This document shows positions 1 through 8,137 of a DNA stretch of 31,344 nucleotides, one piece after another (the first letter of the stretch is position 1; every line of letters begins with the position of its first letter). The stretch spans positions 1-31,344 of the forward strand of contig DLLE01000032.1 in NCBI GenBank assembly GCA_002477955.1, read 5' to 3'. A model generated the notes under the pieces. That model was not told where the DNA came from. It was given only the letters and a program-made list of their open reading frames with translations, and did not search any database. Source of the DNA: Treponema sp. UBA7570 (lineage in GTDB: Bacteria > Spirochaetota > Spirochaetia > Treponematales > Treponemataceae). The translations under genes and the position numbers were made by a program.

Positions 1-873
1 GACGCAATCGAAAAGCAGGCGATGGAAGTTAAGCCGCTCATCCTTTTGACAGGTTATTCAGCTTATCCGCGCGCAATCAACTTCAAACGCTTCCGCGAAA
101 TTGCAGACAAGTGCGGAGCCGTTCTCATGGTGGATATGGCGCACTTTGCAGGTCTCGTTGCAGGAAAAGTATTCACTGGAGATTTTGACCCGGTAAAATG
201 GGCAGACGTTGTAACAACAACAACACACAAGACTTTGCGCGGCCCTCGCGGAGCTATGATTCTCTGCAAGAAAGAATTTGAGGACTATGTGAACAAGGGC
301 TGCCCGATGGTTCTCGGCGGACCTCTTCCGCATGTAATGGCTGCAAAGGCAATCGCTTTCAAAGAAGCGAACACAAAAGAATATCAGGACTACGCTCATC
401 AGGTTGAGAAAAACGCACAGGCACTTGCAAAAGAGCTTCAGAACTTGGGAGTCCGCCTGCAGACAAACGGAACGGACAACCATCTCATGCTTGCGGACAT
501 CACTTCTTACGGACTGACAGGAAAGCAGGCTGAGGCGGCACTTTTCCAGGCCGGTGTAACAACAAACGCGAACGCGCTTCCATATGACAAGAACGGCGCA
601 TGGTACACTTCCGGCTTGCGTCTCGGAACTCCAGCGCTCACAACTTTGGGAATGAAAGAAGGCGAGATGAAAGAAGTCGCTGCGATTATCGATATGGTTC
701 TCAAAGGAACAAAGCCGGGCGTAACAAAAGACGGAAAACCTGCAAAACTCAAGATTGTTCTTGACGAAAGCGTAAAGGAAGCCGCTTCAAAACGCGTTCA
801 GACACTTTTGAGCAAATTCGTCCTTTATCCAGAACTTGATTTGGACTTCTTGAAAAAAGAATTTGTAAAATAA
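1..873 (+). CDS. glyA: Serine hydroxymethyltransferase, C-terminal part (5' end outside window)
   Basis: This PLP enzyme interconverts serine and glycine while charging tetrahydrofolate with a one-carbon unit, in the cytoplasm. The reading frame is open from base 1, so the ATG at 22 is internal and the gene is cut by the window edge. The family signature is clear: VDMAHFAGLVAG supplies the Asp and His that contact PLP, and TTTTHKTLRGPRG carries the Schiff-base lysine (codon 229-231). The C-terminal domain follows, with an LRLGTPALTT motif that matches the family. The last ~55 residues are rich in Lys and Leu and seem longer than in the E. coli enzyme. The gene converges on the minus-strand uxuB gene, with a hairpin between them. 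Its GC content is higher than that of its neighbours, as expected for a highly expressed gene. Identity is close to certain. Confidence 0.97.
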   Translation, partial: DAIEKQAMEVKPLILLTGYSAYPRAINFKRFREIADKCGAVLMVDMAHFAGLVAGKVFTGDFDPVKWADVVTTTTHKTLRGPRGAMILCKKEFEDYVNKGCPMVLGGPLPHVMAAKAIAFKEANTKEYQDYAHQVEKNAQALAKELQNLGVRLQTNGTDNHLMLADITSYGLTGKQAEAALFQAGVTTNANALPYDKNGAWYTSGLRLGTPALTTLGMKEGEMKEVAAIIDMVLKGTKPGVTKDGKPAKLKIVLDESVKEAASKRVQTLLSKFVLYPELDLDFLKKEFVK

Positions 874-897
874 TTCAGTAAAAATTGAATTAACTGC

Positions 898-950
898 AAA
901 TAAAAAATGCACCTCCAAAATTGAACTTTATGTCCAAATTTAGAGGTGCA
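898..950 (-). terminator. Intrinsic terminator of the uxu gene cluster
   Basis: An 8-bp stem, TGCACCTC (908-915) with GAGGTGCA (943-950), is followed on the minus strand by TTTTTTATTT (898-907). It lies about 50 bases beyond the uxuB stop. On the plus strand the stem could also end glyA transcripts, but there the T-tract is weak. Confidence 0.75.
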
Positions 951-1001
951 CTTCAAAGTTTAAAACCTTATCGCATAGCCTTTTATTTTGCGAAAAGCAT
1001 T

Positions 1002-2618
1002 TTAGTTTTCAACTGCGTGCGAAATCACTTCGCGGACTTTTCCGTTTGCACTTATCATTTCCATAAAATAAGATTTTACTTTTCCGTACAATTCAGAAGA
1101 AACAACGTCAAAGCCAAAAATCTTTTCATTTTTTAACAGTTTTTTGATTTTTTCTTCAACTTTAGTTTCATCATTTTTGCCAATTAAAATTCCTGAAAGT
1201 TCATTTTTTACATCTGGAAGAAGCGGATCAGGAGAAAGCTCAAATTCTTTTCCATTATCATCAATTCCAAGAAGATAGCGAAGCCAAAGCGCAAAAACCA
1301 TAGGCAAAATTTTCAGACTTTTTACATTGAGTTCTGGATTTGCAAGATATGCTTTTACGGTTTCTCCAAAGCGAATCGAAAGTTTTTGTGAAGTATCGGT
1401 TGCAATTCTCTGAGGAGTATCTGGCATAAACGGATTTGGCAGACGTTTTTCGATTACCTCATCAATAAAAGTCTTCGGTTTTATAATTTTTGGATCAACT
1501 ACAACAGGCAATCCTTCTTTATAGCCCAAAATTTCGACCATTTTTTTAAGGTCTTTGTCTTTCATTTCGTCACAAATCAAATTGAATCCCAAGAGGCATC
1601 CAGAAAGAGCAAGAGCGGTGTGCAGAGGATTTAGACAGGTGCAGACTTTCATCTTTTCGACTTTATTTACAGTTTCGCGGTCTGTAAAATAAACTCCGGC
1701 TTTGTCCAAAGGCAGGCGGCCATTAGGAAATTTGTCTTCAATTACAAGATACTGAGTTTCTTCGGCATTTACAAAAGTTGCGCAGTAAGTGTTTTTTGAA
1801 GTTACAATCAGCTCAGTCTCTTCAAAACCGTCTTTTTTAAGCATTTCCGCGACTTTAGAATTTGGGCGAGGCGTAATTTTATCAATCATAGTCCAAGGAA
1901 AAGCAATTTTTGTTTCATCCTTTAGATAATCAATAAATTCAGAAGGAACAAAGCCTTTTTTCTGCCAGTTTTCTGCAATTTTTAAAACAGCAGCCGAAAG
2001 TTTTTCTCCGTTATGAGAACAGTTGTCCATAGAAACCAAAGCAAGAGGAAGTTTTCCGGCATTAAAGCGTTCCAGCAAAAGTCCTGTAAGTTTAGACAAG
2101 AACATTTCTGCTTTTTCAGGCGGATTGGCAAAATCATGCTCATACTGTCCAATCAATTTTCCGTCAGAAGAAGTAACAGCGTAACCTTTTTCTGTAATAG
2201 TAAACGAAAGCATTTTAAGGCTTGGATTTTTAAATGCCGCAAGCACTGTCTCCCAGTCATCCTTAAATTCAGGATAGACACAGACAGAATCAACGACAGA
2301 AGCTATGATTTCTTTTTCGATAGAACCGTCGGCTTTTAGTGTAACTCCAAGAGTCAAATTGTCATGCGGCTTAAAAAGTTTTTCAACAATTTCAGGATCG
2401 TGACATTCGCCGGCAATAATTCCAGTATTCATCAAACCTTCGTTCAAAAGTTTTTGAGCCAAGGCTGCAGGAAAAATTCTAAAGATATTTCCTGCTCCAA
2501 AGTGAATCCACTCCGGATTTTTTCTTGTATTTTCTGCAATTTTTTTCGGGTCGAATTTCGGCAGTTTGTAGCCGTTCCATTTTGAGCCGTCTTTAATTTC
2601 GTTTAAGTTCAGTTTCAT
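1002..2618 (-). CDS. uxuB: Fructuronate reductase / mannonate oxidoreductase (long-chain mannitol dehydrogenase family)
   Basis: This NAD(P)-dependent enzyme interconverts D-fructuronate and D-mannonate in hexuronate breakdown. The 538-residue protein has a dinucleotide-binding GAGNIFR (41-47), the family segment SMDNCSHNG (197-205), and the catalytic Lys-x5-Asn-x2-His pattern at K324, N330 and H333 in KVCTCLNPLH. It is longer than E. coli UxuB (486). Upstream in-frame starts exist, but the ATG at 2616-2618 is preceded by GGAGGA (2626-2631) at good spacing, so that start is chosen. The gene is last in the cluster with gntR and uxuA, which favours UxuB over mannitol or tagaturonate dehydrogenase; the substrate is inferred from context. 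A terminator follows at 898-950. Confidence 0.88.
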   Translation of the reverse strand: MKLNLNEIKDGSKWNGYKLPKFDPKKIAENTRKNPEWIHFGAGNIFRIFPAALAQKLLNEGLMNTGIIAGECHDPEIVEKLFKPHDNLTLGVTLKADGSIEKEIIASVVDSVCVYPEFKDDWETVLAAFKNPSLKMLSFTITEKGYAVTSSDGKLIGQYEHDFANPPEKAEMFLSKLTGLLLERFNAGKLPLALVSMDNCSHNGEKLSAAVLKIAENWQKKGFVPSEFIDYLKDETKIAFPWTMIDKITPRPNSKVAEMLKKDGFEETELIVTSKNTYCATFVNAEETQYLVIEDKFPNGRLPLDKAGVYFTDRETVNKVEKMKVCTCLNPLHTALALSGCLLGFNLICDEMKDKDLKKMVEILGYKEGLPVVVDPKIIKPKTFIDEVIEKRLPNPFMPDTPQRIATDTSQKLSIRFGETVKAYLANPELNVKSLKILPMVFALWLRYLLGIDDNGKEFELSPDPLLPDVKNELSGILIGKNDETKVEEKIKKLLKNEKIFGFDVVSSELYGKVKSYFMEMISANGKVREVISHAVEN

Positions 2619-2755
2619 AAAATAATCCTCCATAAATATTTGCGGCAAATTCCGCCTTTTATATCCAAGCTGTCCGACTAACAGTCTGTTTTTTTCTCGT
2701 TTTTACTTTTTGTCTTTATTCTTTCAAAATTTCAATTTTCGCAAAAAAAAATCAT

Positions 2756-3424
2756 CTAAGAGCTAAAATATTCAGGATAATTTTTATTCATATCTTCAAG
2801 CAAATCAGAAAGAACTTGCATATGCTCTTCATCAACCTTGCAGGCAAGTTCCGCATCTCCGTTTTCAATCGCCTTGACAAGCTCAATATGCTCTTTTTCC
2901 ACGTCATTCGCAATTCTTTCGGCATTGTAACTCAAAATTCGTATGCGATGATCGTTTCCCGTGTGCGAATCAAGAACTTTCCAAAGCCATTCATTTTTCG
3001 TCTCCGAATAAAAAAAATGATGCAGCTCATCGTCTTTCTGCAAAAAAGCTTTTTTATTTCCATCCAAAAGGCTTGCATGCTGTTCAAGAAGAAGCGCCTG
3101 TAATTTCGTAGCGCAGATTTTTCGTTTATTTTCGTCAAGGCTTTCCATAAAAACTTTCAGAACGCCAAGTTCAAGCGTAATACGCAAAAATCTTTCCTGT
3201 TTGATAATATCTTTGTCCAAAAAAGCAACACGAGTGCCTTTTTGAGGAAAAACATCAACCAGTTTATCAAGAGAAAGCCTTAAAAGAGCATCGCGGATTG
3301 GAGAACGGGAAACATTCATTTCATTAGCAAGCTGATTTACGTTAAGTTCCTGCCCCGGTTTTAATTCCAAACTAAGAATTTTTTCTCTCAACACTCCATA
3401 AACAGAATTCTCTTGGTTTTTCAT
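2756..3424 (-). CDS. GntR-family transcriptional regulator, FCD type (UxuR/ExuR-like)
   Basis: This is a 222-residue DNA-binding regulator. The N-terminal winged helix-turn-helix (about residues 8-70) has the typical GntR pattern LKPGQELNVNQLANEMNVSR followed by SPIRDAL. The rest matches an all-helical FCD ligand domain (about 78-210), with spaced acidic and His residues (DDELHH, NDHR, EEHIE, EEHMQ) like those that bind a metal and a carboxylate effector. The start is the ATG at 3422-3424, behind GGAG at 3431-3434; an in-frame TTG four codons upstream is less likely. It lies between uxuA and uxuB on the same strand, so it probably senses a hexuronate intermediate and represses the cluster. 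The two palindromes at 6890 and 7993 are the best operator candidates. The effector is not known. Confidence 0.9.
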   Translation of the reverse strand: MKNQENSVYGVLREKILSLELKPGQELNVNQLANEMNVSRSPIRDALLRLSLDKLVDVFPQKGTRVAFLDKDIIKQERFLRITLELGVLKVFMESLDENKRKICATKLQALLLEQHASLLDGNKKAFLQKDDELHHFFYSETKNEWLWKVLDSHTGNDHRIRILSYNAERIANDVEKEHIELVKAIENGDAELACKVDEEHMQVLSDLLEDMNKNYPEYFSS

Positions 3425-3725
3425 AATATTCTCCAAAAATTACAGCACGATTGAAAACGTTTTGCAGATTTGGGCGGCTTTTTGTTCCGTTCCACTGCAC
3501 AAAAACCGGGCTGTCCGCCATTTCGCTATTCGCTACATTCAAAACCGGCGGCAGTAAAACTGCCGTCAATTTTGAACGCTTCGCGTGGCTCCCATCCCTG
3601 CCGCAGGCAGGACGTGTGCTTTAGCACACAGTTCAATATTCCGAGTTTTGCGCTGACAAAACTCGCAGCGTGCTTGCACGCAGCATCCCTGCCGCAGGCA
3701 GGACGTGTGCTTTAGCCAGCTCCCA
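3425..3725. repeat. Intergenic hairpin array with a 33-bp direct repeat
   Basis: The gap between uxuA and gntR holds no supported gene. Six consecutive perfect hairpins can be read: CGGCAG/CTGCCG (3549-3565), CCTGCC/GGCAGG (3597-3611), GTGTGC/GCACAC (3614-3629), CGAGTTTTG/CAAAACTCG (3642-3665), GCGTGC/GCACGC (3668-3681) and CCTGCC/GGCAGG again (3688-3702). A 33-bp sequence occurs identically at 3593-3625 and 3684-3716; the second copy breaks off inside the GTGTGC hairpin. The block is far richer in GC than the flanking genes. It probably derives from REP-like elements, and the transcript would be highly structured between uxuA and gntR. Confidence 0.8.
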
Positions 3726-4796
3726 TTATTTTTTCTGCGATTTTTCCACAGCTTCCAAAAGCCCCTGAATGTACATTGCTCCGAGCGCGCGGTCGTAAAG
3801 TCCGTAGCCCGGCATGCACTTTTCGCCCCAGATTGTTCTTCCGTGGTCTGGACGAACAGGGCCGTCAAAACCTGTCTCGTAAAGAGTCTTTACAGCCTCG
3901 TACATATCAAAGCTGCCGTCTGATGAAAGATGGGCCGCCTCCTCAAAAACTCCCGGCGCAAAATGATGAAGATTTCTGATATGCGCAAAATGAATTCTTC
4001 CCTTGCATGCGCGCATTATCTCAGGAATGTTGTTTTTCGGGTTTGTTCCGAGACTTCCCATGCAGAGCGTGATACCGTTGTATTCCTTGTCAACGGCGCG
4101 GAGCATTTTTAGAATTGTGTCTTTTCCGGTTATTATGCGCGGAAGCCCGAAAACCGGCCATGCAGGGTCGTCAGGATGAATCGCCATTTTCATGTCGTAT
4201 TTCTCGCAGACAGGCCCGATTGCCTTCAGAAAGTAAACGAGATTTTCAAAAAGTTTTTCAGAAGTTACGTCTTTATATGCCGCAAAAAGTTCCTTTACTT
4301 TTGAGAGACGCTCCGGCTCCCAGCCCGGCATTACAAAGCCGTTTGAATTGTCTGTTGTCTTGTCAAAAAAAGTCTGCGGGTCGATTGAGTCCACAACTTT
4401 TTGGTCGTATGCGAGAACCGTCGAACCGTCCGGACGTTTTTTCGCAAGGTCGGTGCGTGTCCAGTCGAAAACCGGCATAAAGTTGTAGCAGACCATGTGG
4501 ATATTTTCTTCGCCGAGCGCGGCAAGCGATTTTATGTAGTTTTCAATGTATTTGTCGCGGTCAGGGCTCCCGATTTTTATCGCGTCGTGGACATTTACGC
4601 TTTCAATTCCTGAAATTTCAAGTCCTGATTTTTCGACAGTTTCCTTTAGATTCTTTATTCTTTCGCATGTCCATTCCTCGCCGGCTGGAACATCGTACAG
4701 CGTCGTGATTACGCCTTTTACGCCCGGAATCTGCCTGATTTGCTCAAGCGTTACAGAATCAAATCCCGGCCCGTACCATCTCAAAGTCATTTTCAT
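3726..4796 (-). CDS. uxuA: D-mannonate dehydratase
   Basis: UxuA dehydrates D-mannonate to 2-keto-3-deoxy-D-gluconate, the step after UxuB, in the cytoplasm. The 356-residue protein has the usual TIM-barrel motifs: a start in LRWYGPGFDSVTLEQIRQIP, MAIHPDDPAWPVFGLPR (His207, Asp209), LCMGS with Cys245, HFAHIRN (269-275) and the C-terminal RPDHGR (315-320). The His, Cys, Asp and His residues correspond to the metal and catalytic site of the family. The length fits the shorter Gram-positive type rather than E. coli UxuA (394). The ATG at 4794-4796 follows GAGGAA (4802-4807). It lies 112 bases downstream of dctM and is separated from gntR by the hairpin array. Its GC content is higher than that of uxuB, perhaps reflecting expression level. 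Confidence 0.95.
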   Translation of the reverse strand: MKMTLRWYGPGFDSVTLEQIRQIPGVKGVITTLYDVPAGEEWTCERIKNLKETVEKSGLEISGIESVNVHDAIKIGSPDRDKYIENYIKSLAALGEENIHMVCYNFMPVFDWTRTDLAKKRPDGSTVLAYDQKVVDSIDPQTFFDKTTDNSNGFVMPGWEPERLSKVKELFAAYKDVTSEKLFENLVYFLKAIGPVCEKYDMKMAIHPDDPAWPVFGLPRIITGKDTILKMLRAVDKEYNGITLCMGSLGTNPKNNIPEIMRACKGRIHFAHIRNLHHFAPGVFEEAAHLSSDGSFDMYEAVKTLYETGFDGPVRPDHGRTIWGEKCMPGYGLYDRALGAMYIQGLLEAVEKSQKK

Positions 4797-4843
4797 AGCG
4801 TTTCCTCGTTTTTTTTTGTTTTATACAAAGCATTAAGTGAAAT

Positions 4844-4893
4844 GCCGTCCGAAGACGGCACTGTTCCTCAAAAATCGCATAAAAGCGATTTTT
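4844..4893 (-). promoter_or_regulatory. Two hairpins between dctM and uxuA
   Basis: In the gap between dctM and uxuA, transcription first meets AAAAATCGC/GCGATTTTT (9-bp stem, 4870-4893) and then GCCGTC-TTCG-GACGGC (4844-4859), whose RNA would be a very stable UUCG tetraloop stem. The first has a T-rich 3' arm but no separate U-tract, so it is at most a weak terminator. They may lower expression of uxuA or protect mRNA ends. Confidence 0.55.
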
Positions 4894-4908
4894 CCATTTA
4901 CTTATTAC

Positions 4909-6213
4909 TTACACTGCATATCCGAGCAGCTTCGGCAGGAACAAAGAAACATCAGGTACAAAAGTTACAAGCATAAGACCTGCAATCATCGTCAGATAGA
5001 ACGGAATCATTGCCTTTGTCGTCTTTTCGATGCTGATTTTTCCGACGCCGCAGCCGACAAACAAGGCAGAGCCGACAGGCGGAGTGCAAAGTCCGATTGC
5101 AAGGTTGAATATGAGCATAACGCCAAACTGAACAAGGCTCATTCCTGCAACGTTATGAACGACAGGCGCAATAATCGGAGTCACAATCAAAATAAGCGGA
5201 GCCATGTCCATAATACAGCCAAGAAGAAGCAGCATTATGTTAATCAAAAGCAGAAGAACTACCTTGTTCTCGCTGATTGAAAGAAGAGCAGTCGTGATGA
5301 TTGTCGGAACTTTCAAAAGCGCGAGAAGATAACCGAATCCGCCAGCCGCCGCAATCAAAGAGAAAACCATTGCGAGCGTTTTTACAGTGTTCATCAAAAG
5401 TTTCGGCATCATCGAGATTTTTAGCTCTTTGTAGACGAAAACCGAGATTATGAACGCGTAAATGCAGGCAATCGCCGCCGACTCTGTCGCAGTGAACCAG
5501 CCAGCTGTAACGCCGACAAGAATGATAACCGCAGTGAACAATGCGAGAATTGCATCAAGACAAATCTTTAAAGCCTGTTTTAAACCGATTTTTTCTCCTT
5601 TCGGATAGTGGCGGATAACACTCATAATTCCGCAGACAACAAGGAACAGAATTCCAAGCGTGATTCCAGGCAAAAGTCCTGCCATAAAAAGCGCGCCTAC
5701 AGAAACTCCACCAGCCGCCACTGAATAGATAATCATATTGTGGCTTGGAGGAATCAGAACGCCCTGGCAAGATGTCGCGACAGTAACTGCAACAGAAAAA
5801 TCTCTGTCGTAGCCGCCTTTCACCATCATCGGAATCTCAATCGAGCCGAGAGATGAGACATCAGCTACAGCCGAGCCTGAAAGATGGCCGAAGAACATTG
5901 AAGCAAGAACGTTCACGTATGAAAGTCCGCCTCTGAATCTTCCGACAATCGCGTTCGCAGCCTTTAAAAGACGGTCTGAAATTCCGCCCGCGCCCATAAT
6001 TTCGCCCGAAAGAATAAAGAATGGAATCGCCATCAAACTGAACGAATTTATGCTTTTTCCCATTTGCTGAATGAAAGCCATCAGCGGAATGTGGACATAA
6101 ACAAGCGTAATGCACGATGAAACGGCAAGCGCAAATGTTACCGGCATTTTTATCAAGATAAAAAGAACAAAAGTTCCAAGTAAAAGCCAGATAGCTATAG
6201 TTGGGTCATACAT
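4909..6213 (-). CDS. dctM: TRAP transporter large permease subunit (DctM type)
   Basis: This is the 434-residue, roughly 12-helix membrane subunit that moves a carboxylate substrate with sodium across the inner membrane. Family motifs are plain: MAIPFFILSGEIM (61-73), GHLSGSAVADVSSLGSIEIP (109-128), PPSHNMIIYS (155-164) and CTPPVGSALFVGCGV near residue 390. The start ATG at 6211-6213 lies behind GGAGGTGAG (6218-6226) and overlaps the dctQ stop by 8 bases, so translation of the two is probably coupled. An in-frame start 28 codons upstream lies inside dctQ and is rejected. Linkage with uxuA and uxuB points to a hexuronate (glucuronate or galacturonate) as substrate, an inference from context. 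Confidence 0.95.
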   Translation of the reverse strand: MYDPTIAIWLLLGTFVLFILIKMPVTFALAVSSCITLVYVHIPLMAFIQQMGKSINSFSLMAIPFFILSGEIMGAGGISDRLLKAANAIVGRFRGGLSYVNVLASMFFGHLSGSAVADVSSLGSIEIPMMVKGGYDRDFSVAVTVATSCQGVLIPPSHNMIIYSVAAGGVSVGALFMAGLLPGITLGILFLVVCGIMSVIRHYPKGEKIGLKQALKICLDAILALFTAVIILVGVTAGWFTATESAAIACIYAFIISVFVYKELKISMMPKLLMNTVKTLAMVFSLIAAAGGFGYLLALLKVPTIITTALLSISENKVVLLLLINIMLLLLGCIMDMAPLILIVTPIIAPVVHNVAGMSLVQFGVMLIFNLAIGLCTPPVGSALFVGCGVGKISIEKTTKAMIPFYLTMIAGLMLVTFVPDVSLFLPKLLGYAV

Positions 6214-6868
6214 TTGTCTCACCTCCAATTGTGTTGCAGGCACGCATTTCTTCAATAATCTGCTGGTCGGTTTTTCCACCAGAAGATTCTCCTTCAATAA
6301 TCGAATGCCGATATTTTTTTAAGCCGAATAAATCCGTAAGCGCAAAATAAATAATGAAACTTCCGGCAACAGGCATCATGCAGTAAGCGGTTCCAGCCGG
6401 CCATTGTGTTGCAGGCAAAGTGCTTGCCCAAGTCATCTTTACAAGTTTTATTCCATAGAAAAAAAGAATATATCCAAAGAAAATTGTTGCCAAAGTGTTT
6501 ATTTTAGAAATAACAAACTGAATTTTTTTTGGAAGCATAGCAAAAAATAGTGTAATAGCAATATGAAGCTCTTTTTCAACACCAATTGCCATTGCAATAA
6601 ATGCTGTCCAAACCATCAAAAGAAGAGCAACTTCTTCTGACCACATAATCGACTTATGAAGCACAAGTCGTCCAAAAACCTGGCAGCTTACAATAATTAC
6701 AATTACAAGGATAACAAGTTTTGCAAATTCAAGCAGAACTCTGTAGATGCAGTCAAAAACAAAAGTTATGCCTGAAATAATTTTTTCAAGAACGTTGTAT
6801 CCAGGTTTGCAAATTTCAGCCGGAGCAGACGCAAAAAAATTCTTTATTTTTTCAACAATTGAAACCAT
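6206..6868 (-). CDS. dctQ: TRAP transporter small permease subunit (DctQ type)
   Basis: DctQ is the four-helix membrane protein that pairs with DctM. The 220-residue sequence has hydrophobic helices near 46-66, 77-96, 120-141 and 162-182. The first two enclose the typical IMWSEEVALLLMVWTAFIAMA region, and the family segment ATQWPAGTAYCMMPVAGS (153-170) precedes the last helix. An N-terminal extension of ~35 residues and a hydrophilic C-terminal tail of ~37 residues are longer than in many relatives. The ATG at 6868 has only a modest AAGG upstream. The tail codons double as the ribosome site for dctM. A terminator and an operator-like palindrome lie between dctP and this gene, so it may have its own promoter. 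Confidence 0.92.
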   Translation of the reverse strand: MVSIVEKIKNFFASAPAEICKPGYNVLEKIISGITFVFDCIYRVLLEFAKLVILVIVIIVSCQVFGRLVLHKSIMWSEEVALLLMVWTAFIAMAIGVEKELHIAITLFFAMLPKKIQFVISKINTLATIFFGYILFFYGIKLVKMTWASTLPATQWPAGTAYCMMPVAGSFIIYFALTDLFGLKKYRHSIIEGESSGGKTDQQIIEEMRACNTIGGETNV

Positions 6869-6889
6869 AATAAAACCTTTTTAAACCTA

Positions 6890-6911
6890 ACTAATATACT
6901 AAAATATTAGT
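6890..6911 (-). promoter_or_regulatory. Candidate GntR operator upstream of dctQ
   Basis: A 22-bp palindrome with 8-bp arms, ACTAATAT and ATATTAGT, around ACTAAA. It differs from the site upstream of dctP (7993-8014) at only 3 of 22 positions. It sits ~22 bases ahead of the dctQ start and just after the dctP terminator, as expected for an operator at a second promoter of the cluster. Assignment to the gntR product at 2756 is inferred. Confidence 0.55.
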
Positions 6912-6922
6912 TATAAAAATCT

Positions 6923-6961
6923 AAAAAAAAGGCAAGTTTACGTTTTTAGCAAAAACCTGCC
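6923..6961 (-). terminator. Intrinsic terminator after dctP
   Basis: On the minus strand GGCAGGTTT (6953-6961) pairs with AAACTTGCC (6931-6939) with one G-U pair, followed by eight T (6923-6930). It lies just after the dctP stop and would allow the binding protein to be made in excess of the permease, with partial readthrough. Confidence 0.75.
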
Positions 6962-6978
6962 CTTTATTCAATCAAAAA

Positions 6979-7968
6979 TTACTGAGCCTGAATGTTTTTT
7001 ATTACATCTTCGTAACCAGCGCCAAACTGTGCATACAAAGGAGCCATTGCAGCCTGAAATTTTTCTTTTTCTCCAGGTTCAAGTTCTGTAATTGTACAGC
7101 CTGCCGCACGAACTTTTTCCTCAGAAACCTTTTCCTTAGCAGCCCAAAGCTCACGTTCAAGTTTTGCAGACTCTTTTGCACATTCTTTGATAATCGCCTT
7201 GTCAGAATCAGAGAATTTGTCCCAAGTAAGCTTAGAAACAAGCTGCATTTCTGGAACGCGCGTGTGCTCGTCAAGAACGTAGTATTTTGCGACTTCGTAG
7301 TGAGAAACTGAATCGTACGAAGGCCAATTGTTCTCAGCTCCGTCGATAACTCCTGTCTGAAGTCCAGAATAAACTTCACCGTAAGCCATAGGAGTAGCAC
7401 TTGCACCAAGAGCAGCAACCATTCCCATCATAAGCTGAGATTCCTGAACACGAATCTTAAGACCTTTCATATCGCTGAGTTTTGTGATTGGGCGTTTTGA
7501 GTCGTAGAAATTTCTTGCTCCTGCATCAAACCAAGAAAGACCTACCAAGTTATTTTTGTCCATCGAGTTAAGGAACTTTTCTCCGATTTCTCCGTCAAGA
7601 ACACGCCACATTTGGCTTGCGTCTTTATAAAGATATGGAAGCTGAAGAACGTTGAGCGATTTTTCAAATTCGCTCAATGGCGAAATAGAAACACGTGTAA
7701 AGTCAATAGCACCAAACTGAAGCTGTTCAATTACGGCCTTTTCATCACCTAACTGTCCGCCATGGTAAACGTCAATGTGAATTCTTCCATTTGTCTTCTG
7801 TTCTACAAGTTCAGCAAATTTGTAAGCAGCCTTTGTTGTAGGATAATCCTGAGCCTGGTTTTCTGCATAACGGAGAACCATTTTTTCGGCTTTTTTTTCT
7901 TTGCATCCTGTCAAAGCCAATCCAGCAGCAAGCAAAACGCAAGTCGCAGCAACTAAAGTTTTTTTCAT
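6979..7968 (-). CDS. dctP: TRAP transporter substrate-binding lipoprotein (DctP type), probably hexuronate-binding
   Basis: This extracytoplasmic protein captures the substrate and delivers it to DctQM. The 329-residue precursor has a lipoprotein signal ending in ALTGC (Cys22), so it is lipid-anchored. Typical DctP features follow: GGQLGDEKAVIEQLQFGAIDF (70-90), the carboxylate-binding arginine in LKIRVQES (Arg173), and GVIDGAENNWPSYDS (207-221). The start ATG (7966-7968) sits behind GGAGGA (7976-7981); an in-frame TTG five codons upstream overlaps that site and is rejected. A terminator follows, so this gene is partly insulated from dctQM. Hexuronate as ligand is inferred from the uxuAB neighbours. 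Confidence 0.94.
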   Translation of the reverse strand: MKKTLVAATCVLLAAGLALTGCKEKKAEKMVLRYAENQAQDYPTTKAAYKFAELVEQKTNGRIHIDVYHGGQLGDEKAVIEQLQFGAIDFTRVSISPLSEFEKSLNVLQLPYLYKDASQMWRVLDGEIGEKFLNSMDKNNLVGLSWFDAGARNFYDSKRPITKLSDMKGLKIRVQESQLMMGMVAALGASATPMAYGEVYSGLQTGVIDGAENNWPSYDSVSHYEVAKYYVLDEHTRVPEMQLVSKLTWDKFSDSDKAIIKECAKESAKLERELWAAKEKVSEEKVRAAGCTITELEPGEKEKFQAAMAPLYAQFGAGYEDVIKNIQAQ

Positions 7969-7992
7969 GTTGAATTCCTCCAAAAATCTTAT

Positions 7993-8017
7993 CCTAATAT
8001 ACTAGAATATCAGTCAA
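7993..8017 (-). promoter_or_regulatory. dctP promoter region with candidate GntR operator
   Basis: An imperfect 22-bp palindrome (7993-8014) with core TAATATACTAGAATAT matches the dctQ-upstream site at 19 of 22 positions. A -35-like TTGACT (plus 8012-8017) overlaps its edge, so a bound repressor would cover the promoter. The -10 is uncertain: TAGGAT (7991-7996, 15-base spacer) or GATAAG (7988-7993, 18-base spacer). Confidence 0.5.
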
Positions 8018-8137
8018 GTATCATTTTGTATCTTCTTTCTTAATTTGTCAAACAATTTTTTTTCAAATTAACTAAAAAAAACTTTCATTATTTTTTTTAT
8101 GTGTTATCCTTAAATTACTAGGATATTTTTATCTTTA

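Noticed and set aside
58..483. 141-codon minus-strand frame inside glyA
   Set aside because: Opposite a clear glyA sequence; Cys-rich antisense translation with no family resemblance.
4837..5280. 147-codon plus-strand frame
   Set aside because: It lies mostly opposite dctM, has no ribosome site, and its composition is that of an antisense shadow.
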